Assembly: GCF_037975245.1 (NCBI RefSeq) | Contig: NC_092572.1 | Span: 4,547,501-4,611,500, forward strand | Reading direction: 5' to 3' | From: Apostichopus japonicus | Taxonomy: Eukaryota > Echinodermata > Holothuroidea > Aspidochirotida > Stichopodidae | Length of the DNA: 64,000 bases | Shown here: positions 22,101-34,700 of the stretch, one piece after another | Layout: each line of letters begins with the position of its first letter | Position numbering within the stretch: the stretch's first letter is position 1 | Made by a program: the position numbers and the translations under genes | Notes under the pieces: model-generated | Database searches by the model: none | Seen by the model: the letters and a program-made list of their open reading frames with translations, nothing else | Told to the model about the DNA's origin: nothing

Positions 22101-24333
22101 CCTAGCTAACTTCCCCATATTGAGTAAAACTACATATATTGTGTGTGATAATCTCACTCACATCTGTTGACATTTGTCAATTTAAAGCTCTCTTTCCTTC
22201 CCATCGGATATACACATGATTTGAAGTTTTGATCAATCTGGGAAACTCATTAAATATGTGCAAACAATGACAATGAGTGATGCCCGAGCATCACTCCTTG
22301 TCTGATAGGCAGTAAAAACACAACAGTGCTATTTAAATGTATCATGACTTTCACATATTATTGGCCATGTACAGTACTGTAGTACAAAATATTGATAAGA
22401 TAACATTTCTCTTGAAAAAAAGGTTTGAAGAGTCTCAAAGTCCTCAAGACAACTTTTATAACTTTTGTCCTAATCGACAAGATATCTTTTTCTTGAAAAG
22501 GTTTGAAGATTCTCTCAAAGTCCTCAAGACAGCTTTTATAACTTTTGTCCTACATATAAATTGCGTTACAGTATCAATATGCATTGCAAGATGACTAAAT
22601 TCACTAACTTAAATCTGTAGATCATCAAGAGGTGACAATATTTGTGCTCAAGATTATTAGAGGAAGTCTACGGATATCTTACTTATGCTGACTTCCTTAT
22701 ATGTAGACAACTTGCTATTTGTCTACAGTGTACAATTAACAGCCTGGAGGAGTGGAATTTTTGTGGGTGTCTCAGTGCTTTTGATGGTTCTCTTTTGAAG
22801 GATGATTTTCAAATGCCAAGAGTTAAAACAAAGTATCCAGAAAGAAGCTCATTTTGTTCAAGATAAAAATTCAACGCCGTACAAAACTTGACGATTACTT
22901 GGATAAGGGGTAGGAAGCTTTAAGTTCTCACTGCAAAGATGAAAAGAAGCTTACGAATTATATAACATTTTTCATTGGTCATTTCATTCAAGAGTAGACT
23001 TTTCTGAAATGATTAAAAAAATATATTCAATATGCTTTTATATGTAGAAAATACAGACAGGTTAATGAGCATGGTGAACTCAAAGAGATAGATGTAAGAG
23101 GATTAGTAGACAAGGGTGGAGAGAAGAAAGAAAGAAACCAATAGGGGAAAGGGAGATGTAGGAGATAAACTGTAGTGGGACAAAGAGAGGATTAAGGGAA
23201 GAGGGTTTACAGGAATACTGCTAGGAACGAAACGTAGTTATATACAGTACATAGTTTAATCATATTTATGTACATTTCAATATTTCATTTAGTTACTTCT
23301 TACACTGTTTGACTGCAACTGTGGATTGTTTGTAGCCCCTCTGAATATATGCCATGATTACATCTTTGATTGTGCAAAAACATTTCTTGGATTCTTGCCA
23401 AAAATATTTACAACCTGGGCAAAATAGAAGTCAGCGTGTAGGTTCAGTTTAAATTATGTTGTGTTCACCTGTTTATTACAGCAGGCAGACGTGAAATATA
23501 CTTTAACACACCACAACAGAGACTGAGCTATGTACGTAACATTAAGTGGCCAGCTGATTGGCACACTGACCACTGGATATTTATCAAAATCAAAACTGAG
23601 GCAAAAGAAATGGGTTGTTTAGGACAGATTTTATAAATCATCCCAAATAACAAGAAGCGGCTTTGTTGTAAAAAGAAATGTTCAATACTGATAGCGATAT
23701 GCCGCAGATATTGGAAATATTGGACGAGACCGATGATGCAAATGATTATTGGCACGAAACTAATCTAAATTGGGGCATACAATCAATGTTGCTGCCTAGT
23801 TCCCTCTAAGTGGGTACTATATTTCATGAACGTGTTGCAAAATACAAAATTTGATGAACATCTTGCTTTCTTTGTTTTTAAATTGAGCTGTCTTGGTTTT
23901 TAAGGTAACCAGTAACGATGAAGATTTGCAATGCAACTTTGAGGGGTTAAAAATTTCCAATCTTTACATTTAAAACAGAGAATGTTGGTCAGTTGATGCG
24001 GATATACATATGTGAAGGAGCCCTTGAGATCCATGCACAGTGGAGCCAATGACTAATATCCACACAGAACAATGGGTCCCTTCGTTTAGGGAAATCACAG
24101 ACTGAGATAAAGCATAGTTATTGTGCAATTCTGTATTTTCTACCATAATTGCAAGAAGCACAAATGTTTGAATACTTGCTCAATTTTACAGATTTGAAGA
24201 TCAAATGTTGTAGACTTGGTGTACAGGATAAGAGTCGGATGTAAAGCCTGGCGACTATTCATAACCCACTGCCCTTTTGATCTTGATCTCTGTTTTTAGT
24301 TCCATGAAGAGAAGTTACCTGTACATGTTTAAG
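19124..24333. other. Upstream intron or intergenic region
   Basis: No coding exon could be supported on either strand. It contains an 81-bp local duplication (22396 to 22551), and a polypurine patch near 23090 to 23210. If the trefoil gene has a first exon near 25.6 kb, most of this is its first intron. Confidence 0.4.
22396..22551. repeat. Local direct duplication, about 81 bp
   Basis: CTTGAAAA...GGTTTGAAG and CAAAGTCCTCAAGAC followed by CTTTTATAACTTTTGTCC occur at 22411 to 22471 and again at 22492 to 22551, with a few mismatches. It is a two-copy tandem duplication with no open frame conserved across both copies. Confidence 0.85.
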
Positions 24334-24820
24334 TAGCATGGTGACTTCGAAGTTCGGACACTTAAGACTTAAAACACCCCAAAACTAAATCTTCTGGTAT
24401 AAATCACCGGAAAATAAACTTCATATGGTGGGAGAATTGTGTTATAGTACGATACACGGCCAAACTTTCTTTCCTGCAAACTGTTTTCACGTTGTATTCC
24501 AAGAAGATTCTTTGTGATTGTGGAACTGGTATTTCTTTGCTAGAGTATTGCGAAGTTCGGACACGCAACCCACAGTGTGGCGCTGGTGATAAAATTGGTG
24601 GCGCAGTTGCTTTTTCAGTAATTATAACAGACTTCATATATCTCGGTCATTTTATTGACTAATATGTACTTGTATTTTCTTGCACACGGGCCATTTTGGC
24701 GAGAAAATAACTGTAGCTTCGTACTTTTTGGTGAAATTTGGCTCTTCCTGTAAGTTGTCATGGTAAAATCGTGTATTTCTTAGGGTGTCCGAACTTCACA
24801 GTATGCCGAACTTTGCACTA
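24334..24820. mobile_element. Inverted-repeat element (MITE-like) with GAAGTTCGGACAC termini
   Basis: The left end has GAAGTTCGGACACTTAAG near 24350. The right end has its reverse complement, CTTAGGGTGTCCGAACTTCA, near 24779, followed by a second inverted copy of the core (CCGAACTTTGCACTA). A further direct copy, GCGAAGTTCGGACACGC, lies inside near 24550. Candidate TA dinucleotides flank the ends. It has no intact transposase frame, so it is non-autonomous. The superfamily is not determined; a Tc1/mariner-like element is possible. Confidence 0.6.
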
Positions 24821-25575
24821 CTGACTATACATGTATGGCACCACTAGACAACTGTAGTGAAATATAAAATATCGCTTCTTCGTGCATTTTGACCATGACA
24901 TCCTTACACACACACATACTTTTCGCTTACACAGTAGCTTATGTCAAGTTAGGGATTATGCATATAGTTACTGTTTGCTACCATACAATTTATGCAACTT
25001 TTCACTGTACTCAGTCATACCTTCATAGAAAAACAACTGCAAAAACTGTGAACAGTTCAAACAAATTTTCTTTAAGTTAGCTAGGCCTATTTAATCCATA
25101 TGCAATCACTTACTCCTATTAAACAGTCATTAAAAATACCTATAATTAAAGTCTCATTCACACAGTCTGTAGGCCTAATGAGAATTTTAAAAAGCCGGCT
25201 AGGCCCTAGGCTGGGTACAAATGTAATACTATAGTTAACAGCAAATCCCTTTATCACTGTTCTATCCAACTTACTAGTTCTAACGACACCTAGGCCTACT
25301 GCACTGACAGTGATATGCCAAAGGCTAGGAACACAGTACATGTATGATTTTTATAACCTACTGGATGTTTTATTAAATTAGCCTAACGCGTTAGGCTGTG
25401 GCATAACGCTAGGTCACAACAAAACTAAGTTAGGCATTACTTTTCGCGAAAAGGACCGTACCGTGCTTTCGTAGTGTGTAACTTTACGTTAGTGACAAAC
25501 TTACTGTTAGGTTCCTTCGAAATGAGTACCAGTTGCACAATATAAAACATTAATGAAAACTAGAAAAGTCACACA
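24821..25575. other. Region upstream of the COG8/trefoil divergent start
   Basis: Unique A+T-rich sequence with many TAGGCCTA-type phrases. No coding signal supported. Confidence 0.4.
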
Positions 25576-25761
25576 CCTTAGTAACAAACTCAGCTTTTAC
25601 TTTTGCTCACTTCCGTAGCATTAGACTCTCGACTTCCGTGCTTGATGACCGTTTCTGTGGCATCCAATATAACATGACCTAATTCTATTTATAAGCCATG
25701 TCGCGAGGACTCGTAGAAACGATGGGTATGAGGTCAAAGGTCAAAAGAGGTTCACCTGAAA
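25576..25761. promoter_or_regulatory. Probable COG8 promoter and 5' UTR, possibly bidirectional
   Basis: A more G+C and CpG-containing stretch immediately before the COG8 start, including TCGCGAGGACTCG near 25710 and a DR1 at 25731. On the minus strand TTACTAAG/GTGTGTGAC near 25575 could be the donor of the first exon of the trefoil gene, which would make this a divergent promoter. No transcript evidence is available. Confidence 0.35.
25731..25743 (+). promoter_or_regulatory. Perfect DR1 nuclear-receptor half-site pair
   Basis: AGGTCA-A-AGGTCA, two consensus half-sites one base apart, 18 bases before the COG8 ATG. DR1 is the established binding arrangement for HNF4 and RXR-type receptors. 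Whether it is bound here is inference. Confidence 0.5.
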
Positions 25762-28700
25762 ATGGCGACTACCTGTAATGGCATTGACGTGGAAGACGAG
25801 ACAATTCTTACCTCTGTTTTTCGCGATAGTTTTCCAGGTATGCCCTATCTGGTTTCATTTCCAGATAATAAATGAAATTTGTATTTCCTTTAGCCTGATC
25901 TGTTGTTGCACAGGTCTAACTTAGTTCATTATCGTCTGAAACGTAAGCGACTCGATATTCGCTAACGATGTAGCCTACGTACTCAATCTCATTAGGCCTA
26001 GGCCTACTACAGTACAACTATACTACAGTAGCCTAGGCTATATGCTGCTATGCCTAGTCCAAGTAGTATTATTAGTAATAATTGACGCACCTTCGTAATT
26101 GACGCACCTTCAACTACTAGTACTAGCAACGATACAGCAGGCAACCTTAACTTTTTTTCAGAGAAGCAGTGTTACATATTTCATGAGTTTGAATCCCTTG
26201 ACAGGCATCGTTATGCAGATGGCCAAATTTCTCTTTATATGGCTCTGTACCTATACAGTGTAAGATTTGACACAGAGGTTCTACTCTTAATGCGTAAGAT
26301 TGGCACAAAATACACATTTTTAGAACTTTATTTCGGTTTCCCTAAACTATATGTGTGTACGTCATCTGCCTTGCGAGCATTTATTTTTGTTATAGATATA
26401 TATATCCCCATTTTGTTTTAATAATTCAGTATACGTTACCTCTATTAACATAAGGGTACCTACTAACCTACAAAGCTAGTACTGAACTATTGTATAGGAG
26501 TTAACAATTTCTGTATCAAACACAGCAACTAATATCATCAGCATTTACTAATTTAATAGTACCAAGTACAATTTTCATGTTCCTTTGATCATTTTTTCTA
26601 CCCGTTGAATGTTTTTCATCATTGGCAACATTGCAGACCCTACGATTTTATTTAGCAACCTTTCTGAGAATTGACACTGTAGCCATCGCTGGCCAAAGGA
26701 TTTGTACCAATGAAGTCTTTGGCTTGAGTACAGCATTTCTGTATGTTGCCTTGTTGGACCAATCTAACCGTAATATTAATTACTGACTTTGCTAATATTC
26801 CTTTTGGGAAGCCTAAGAGGCTTTGAACCTGCAAAGAAAATGAAAAAGAAAAAAACACTTAAAACATAATTATTGTTACTTCAATGTAAAAGATATATTT
26901 TATGAGCTATGCATGAGTATACAGAAATCATGGATCCAAGCACAACTTCATTTGAGTAGAGTACAAATAATATATAACTATAAGCAGGTCCTTAGTTCCT
27001 AACTCTAACGTTATATGGAATGTCTAATGGTAACTTAGAGATTGATTTAGTCATGTATAACAGGGGGATGCATAAATAAACACAACACAGGTAGAGTTAA
27101 AGATTTCCTGAAATATTATTATTGTAGAGATGCAACACTAGTATAATGTATTCTGAATGGATGGATAACAGTACAGTACTGTGTAATAAAGTAAAATGTA
27201 AAGTATATAATGAAGTAAAGTACAGTATAAGAGTAAAATGTAAAGCAAGTATATCATGAAGAGGAAGCTGGAGTAACTCTGTGGAGAAAGCTCCCCTGCA
27301 TCCATTTATACTCTCCAGCAAACAAAGCAAAAGATAAATCCCTGACCACACAAAACAGCCAACAAAAGAAGCACCAGTGGGAAAGAGCTAAAGTAGTGAT
27401 TCTCGCCAGCTGAACCTGAACGCTACCCCTAAGACCAGATAAACAGGAAGGACATACCCTATCGTGTTGATATTTTATCCCAGCTAAATGAAGATGACCA
27501 GGAGAATAAAAGAGTGGTCTGAATCTATTTGATACATGACCCTTAACACATCACAGTAACAGTTGTATTTTTAGTTGTCATTTCTTTGTATCTTTCGGTT
27601 CAGAATCATGGAGATCCAATCCGGATTTTGCGATGTATCTAGCAGAGCTGAGTTCATTCGGAGTGGAGAAGCTGGCCAGGGAACCAGACCGCCTGGCAGA
27701 TGAAAGGGCTCAGGTCCTACAACAGACTCAAGAACTAGCATTCGACAATTACAAGACCTTTATTCAAACAGCGGACTGTTCACGAGAAATAGTGGAGGAT
27801 GTAAGTGATTAATGTCAGCAATATTCCTAGAGAGGGTTGTCTGGTATCATTCACAGTTAATTAATTGAAATGGCAAGCATGTACTCCCCTTTTGTTCATT
27901 GTTAGCCTACGTGTAATGTTAACGGATATCATTGATTGAAATTATTCCAAACCTTCAAATAAGCACAGGGTAATATGCCAGTTATGAGGGTTTATTGTAA
28001 AGCAATATTGCCAACATTGTCTATCATCCCCTTCAGAAATCTTAAAGCTAAAATGAAGGAAGAAAACAATATAACATGCAGTTAATTATCTTTTTACAAT
28101 TTTGGAATCTCATATATATATACTGTACTAGTGGTGTAGGAGAAATTATGTAATGAGTTGATATGTACACTTCAGTCATTTGTTCATTGGCCTGTTTACC
28201 TATAGCTGGTTAATATAGTCAGTGAGAGCATTGGAAGTTATTAAGTTAATTTTCATCTTCTCTCCGAGCAGTTCACTGAAGTGGAAGATCATGTCAGCTC
28301 TTTACTGGATAAACTGCCAGAGTTCAGTACCAAATGCAATGACTTTATGAAAGAGGCTCATAGGATTAGTTCAAGGTAGGTCCCATGGAAAGAGGGTTCT
28401 TACTTCATCAATCTTTACAGGTTAAGAGAGGTAGAATCTCTCAATATTTTAGCACACTTGCTAAGAAACTCACACATAGGAAAGAAGGGTTGATTCTCCT
28501 TCAAATGTCACGCTTTCATTTCATTCCATTTATTTGTTTCCACATTCAAAATATATTACACAATGATAGAAGAAAATGTATGTGACAAGTGGAGGAGGTC
28601 TGAGAAAGCCGAGGCTCTTACGAGGCAGACCCCCTGCACAAAGACAATAAGAAAAGAAAAAAATAATGAACAATGCATGCAATAAAACAAAGGTTGCACA

Positions 28701-31700
28701 CACAAATAAACCATGTAACTGTACTTAGAAAATTTACTCTTCAAAGCAGTAAAATCATTTTACTTCAATGCTTTTGGTTTCAATGGCAGATTCAGCATTG
28801 ACATACAAGATAGTCTCTAATGCACTGTGCTTTTTAAAATTTTGAAATGTCCACTTTCATATTACATTGTGAAATACCACATTTGATTACTACAACGGAT
28901 CATACACTAAGGTTGTCACATTCCAAAGATGCTAGAGCATAGATAGAAGTTCTCAACTGACATGGCCTACCCACCATATGATAGCTGATGGCTGGAGCAA
29001 TCACAGCTCATTCATGTCTCGCCACTATGACGTTTAAATTTTGAGTTAGAAGAGGTGAAAGTTGACCAAATTACTCCCCAACCCAGTTCATACTAAAATG
29101 AAAGAAATTATTTTGATGTAGCAGCTGTACCTCTGAGTGCCGTACTGTTACTGACTCCTGTGGTCGCATTAGCAAATTTATATTGAAGCCAGTGATGTTT
29201 GTTTGTCCAGTATCAGCTTCGAAAAACCTTGGTTTTCATTGTCAGTGTGAGACTTTGAACACTGTTATCACCGGAGACTAACTATGCCAGAAAATTCTGA
29301 CTCGGTCATAAATAACTACAGCACTACAGCACTACATACAGTAACTACAACTACATAACTACAGCACAAGTGTAATGGTTTAACTTGGCATGGAATACTT
29401 TAATACGGCACAGTTTTTGTGTATGAAGATATTCAGAGTGGTAAATTTGTTTCCTAAAGTTGATGCTCATTTTGGGTCAGAGACTTACAATTATTGTGAC
29501 CATGGCTACTGAAGAATGCGGTAGCATCTTGCTTTTGCTAGTCTTGCTATTTGGAGTGTCCTTATATTTGAATATTAAGGTAACTGCATCGAAAGTGAGT
29601 ACAGAAAGTTAGAACATGATCTAGTTCAGAATTGTAGTGAGTCTGTGTATTCTTGTTTTAAACTCTAGTATAGTAGAGGTTTCCCCTGGAATTTCTTTTG
29701 TGAGAGGCGATAACTGGTTTTGACACTAGAGGGTGCAAACATCCCTGGCAAGGGGGTGGGGAGGAAGGGGGGGCTGTGGAAGTGCGGTCACCCAGAAAAT
29801 GTAGTTAAACATCCTAATGTCAATCATCCTAACAATAATGTAGTTAAAAATGTTTTGTTGAATAGGTAGAGGAACTTAAATTTGTTGTTATAATTTAATG
29901 TTCTCTGCCAAGTTTCAATGTCAGATGAAAGCTTGGGTTTAAAAAGGTTGGATTGCAATCATTGCATATTTGATGGCCATGTCGGTAACATAATTGCCTA
30001 GGCGGTCGCAAAACTCAGAGAGGGTGGCCGCCTCACGAAATGAATTCCAGCATGGGAAGGCCTGATAGTTACCTGTGCTTGTACTTTCAGGGATCTTTCA
30101 ATACTTAGCATAGGAACCAATGTAAATATCACATACAGTACAGTTTGGAAATATGCTTAGAGCCATCAAGTAGAGCTAACGCAACAGTTGCGATTTTACA
30201 ACAAAGTTACAGCTATCGAAATAGTTTGCCAAGCTTATGTAGACAAACATATCTTGGTTTGAATTTGTAAATTATTTTTAATTCTGTGCCATAATGGGTA
30301 ACCTAAGTACTATTTGCTACTCATGAGTTTATGATCATATTGTCATAATCCAGTAAACACTTGTCGGACTTTCATTTTCCTTCTTCAGCCGACGAATGAA
30401 CTCTTTGACCCTCTCGAAACACACCCAGCTACTTGAACTCCTAGAAATCCCCCAGTTGATGGACACTTGCGTTCGAAACTCTTACTTCGATGAAGCTCTG
30501 GAGCTCGCAAGTTACGTCAGACGCCTTGAGAAGAAGCATTCCTCAATACCTGTCATTAAGGTAAAACCTCCTTAAAATCTTTCGATAGAAATTCACTTGA
30601 AAACATGGCGAGTGTCTGTAATGTATGTTTGGGATTAATTTGGATTCTTTTACAGTCAGAATAGTGTCGGAATACAAAACTTTCAGAAGCCGAGAGGCCA
30701 TGGTTTGGCCTAAATAAAATTTACCAGTAGCCGCAGTGCACTATTGCAGTCTGTTATACATTGTGTAACTGATTTTCTTTGCTCCCTCCTCTACCCGTTT
30801 TCCCAGAATACTAGACCTCCTGCTCAAGCATGTCTAGTTATAAGTGAGCTGGTAACCCTGTTATCACTGTGTTCCCTTAGAGACCCTGAAATATCCAAAC
30901 CCAGTTAGGTCACTGGCAAAACCCTGTCCTTACAGGTTATGAAATCCTACATTAAATTGTTCTCCATCCATGCTTCCTCAGGATATCGTCAGTGAGGTCC
31001 ACAGCTCCAAACAACTGATGCTGAATCAACTCTTACAACAACTCAGGTCATCCATCCAACTCCCAGCCTGCTTGCGACTGATCGGTTATCTCAGACGCAT
31101 GGACCTCTTCAGCGAGGCCGAACTCAGGATCAAGTTCTTGCAGGCAAGAGATGCTTGGTTTCAATCTCTCTTATCTGCGTTACCTACTGAGGATGGTAAG
31201 CAAAAGTCAAGGTTATTGGGGGGCTTTTAATAGAAGATCTTATTCTTTGATTTATATGTTTCTCAGGGTGAAAAGAAAAGAAAAGATTCTTGGTTATATG
31301 TTAAAATATATCTGTTCAGTTGCTTGCTGCAAACGTAAGACAAAAGGTTTCGTTTGGATGTTAAAGACTCCTCGTTCTTTAGCCACAGAGGGTGGAAAAG
31401 AAAAGTTATATTTACGTACTTATTATTGAGCTTAACAACACTCCTGGTGGTTACAAAGAGGTGTTCATGATACAATTCTACATCTACTCATTCCTTCATT
31501 TCTTTCTGAACATGGTTGAAAAACAAATTTTGGTTTCTGTTATGATGTCTGCAAGTAAGGAGAAGAAAGCTGCTTAAGAATGTCCTAGAGAAAGCTTAAG
31601 GTGATTATATGGGATTACCTAGACATGTAAAGACTTGTTAATAGGATTAAAGGATAGAGCTAGGGATGAGGAGAATAAGGTAGAAGGGTTTATGTCAGTT

Positions 31701-34700
31701 GCAGGGCTGTGGCTTTTGTGAGGTGAGGAGCGAAGGTATTAAGGAGAGACAAGGAAAGGGTGAAGCTGAGGTTGTGTGAGAGGATAGCGGTGCTAGTGTT
31801 GGAAGGTAGTAGACGATGAGAAAGGAAGGGGTGGCATTTTGTGGAGTCGGATAATAAAAAAAGAAAAGCATCGAATAACACTGTCCTGAACTTATTACCC
31901 CAAACTACGTAACAGTTTCATATAAAAATGTCTTGGGTTAGGAAATTTAAACCCTTTCGAGAATAGTAACGATAAAGCTTGGTTTACATGTTTTAGTACT
32001 CATTCTTCAGTTACCAAATTTAAACATAAACCCATAATAAGATGGTTCACATGTATATTTTTTTGTATCTAGCTTATCAGCATATCACCAAGGTGATTGA
32101 GACCAGTCGTGTTCACCTCTTTGATATCATCACCCAATATCGGGCCATCTTCTCTGACGATGACCCTCTCCTAGCGACCAATCAGGATTCGAGTGTAAAC
32201 GAAGCTGCACTGTTCCAGGGATGGGTAGGACAGAAGGTAAGCTACTCTCTGGAAGATCAACTTAGCTTTTACAGGCATGAGCTTTTTCTGCGGATTCGCG
32301 CAATATCCGTGATTTCTTTTCTACCTCGGGGACAAAAAATATTATCCTAACACACTGTAGCATACGCAAACTGGAGCCTATACCGCAATTTTTGCAAAAT
32401 TCTGTGATTTTTTTTTACCCCAGGCTCATCCCTGCTTTTAATTTAGCAAGGGATATTTCAACGTATGCTTAGAATGATTCTATTGCACAACAGAAAAGCA
32501 GTATGCTTGCTGTCTGGGTCGGTGCTTCCTATCTTCAACTTTTCTCGCAGCTTTATTGGAAGCTGAGACATTATATTGTTGTTCGCCACTCTCTGAGTTT
32601 ATCGGAGAGGGTATGTGTCACTTTAAATATTTATTTGGGGATTAAGAGGGCATGTTATGCACTCTGAGTCATTTTTATTGTAATCTTATTTTAACTGGAT
32701 ACAGTTGACTAAGGGGAACTATCAATATGAAACATTAATTGCTCTTTTCCTCCTTCACAAAACAATCTTAGAAGTATCAACAGCATTCTCTCTTATAACG
32801 TTATATCTCTGGTAAATGTCAACCAAATAAATGAACCCTTACACTTTATCAACGAAGTTGTTCTTATCACATATACATCAGTATCAATTTCATTAATTCT
32901 TGTGCGGACGAGTGTCCAATGGAAAGGTACCAAGTTTGAACATCAAGGTGGTTGATGTTTTTCCCATACTTAACAAACGATCTCCATATTTATTTTTTGT
33001 TTCCTTCCAGGTATCTCAATTTCTGGAGGTACTTCAGAATGACTTGACGAAGGGTGTCGGCAATCGGCTGGACTCTCTCCTCGGCCAGTGTATGTACTTT
33101 GGTTTATCGTTCAGCAGAGTTGGGGCCGACTTCAGAGGACTCTTAGCACCAATCTTTCAAGATGCTGCCTTGGAGAACTTTACCTCTGCCGTTTCAGAAG
33201 CCACTGAAAAGTGAGTCTTTGTTAAGCTTGATATCTCTGATCTCAAACTGTACAAATTTTCATAATTATTTGGCTGAAAATTGCTGTAATTTAATGATTG
33301 TTCATTTTTCTCATATAAAGCATTTACAAGCTACAATGCTTGTGCTTAGAACCTGCACAGATGTCTTGGAAAGGATGTCTTCAGGGTGGGCTACAGTAGC
33401 TCTGGAACCCAACCTAGATGATACTTTGTGAAAAGTGTTAATGGTGTATTAGTATTATTTGCTGACTACATTGTCAGTTTTTCAGCTTATGGAAATATAT
33501 ATGCCAGTTGTCCAGTTTTGACAGAATTGTGCAACTAATATATTGTGTTGCCAAGTATATTGCTAAAGAAAACTTAAGTTAAAAATAGATAGGATACAAT
33601 TGATCTAAGTTTGATGAGTTTTGTGGATATTGTATTAATAAATGTGATATTCTTACTTGGCTTAACCACAGCATTCTATATATTATTTCACCTTGTATTG
33701 CTTTGTAAAGTAGATTTACATGGGTAATTTCAAGATGTCTTCTCGGCTTGCCACAGATAACTGAATTTTCATTGTAATGCTTTGTATCACAGATTCACCT
33801 CTGCCATGCAGTCATATACACCCGTTGTTTCCAGTTCATGGCTGTCATCCACAACTGTGATGACATCATCTCAGGTAATGAATATGCATGTCCTCATGTC
33901 TTGACATTCATTTCTTCAAGTACTGTTATGTGTTATTGTGACAATATTAAATTCTTACACTGGTTTGATTCTGAAAAAGTGATATAAAGTGCCCTGGAGG
34001 AACTACTTTGCTTTGATCACCAATTTGAGGTGGCATTGCCATAGCAACCCAGTTTTACTCAAACTAAAACTTAATTTTTGTTTCAGAGTTGGTTAGAATG
34101 AGATACCAAACCTAGATTTTGAATCTAATGAATATTTATGAGTAAGCACTAACGATTCTACTTTGCAACAACAGTGAAATATGAAAGAGAGTTTCGTGGA
34201 AATTAAGACATTTCAGTAATTTCAGTTCAGACATTTTCAATGATTATTCCCCTTCCCCCCCCCCCCCCTTCTAGGCTGAGCAGCACCTCTCACCACCCCT
34301 TTCTCTAATGGATCACGTACCCTTGGCTTCCTACACCAATGGCATTCTGGCCGCATTCAATGATCTTCGCCTGTGTGCACCGTTGGCCTTGGTCGAGGAT
34401 GTCACTAGAACCTTGACTGAATCACTACTAACAATTGTTCAAACAACAGTTTCCTATCACAGGTGAGTTTATCGCATGAATATCTCTGAATGATGACTAT
34501 ATTCTCAAAATTTATCATCTCTCATATCCCTTTGTGTTAAGTTATACATGTGAAGGGTGAAATAATCGTATTTTAATGATCTGACACCTTGGACGAGGTT
34601 AGAATGAGTAACAGCAAGAGTAACAAATAAACACGACACGCAATGTTTTACTGAATGTTTACATCTTCTTTTTCCGTACCAAATGTAACAAAGGGAAACT

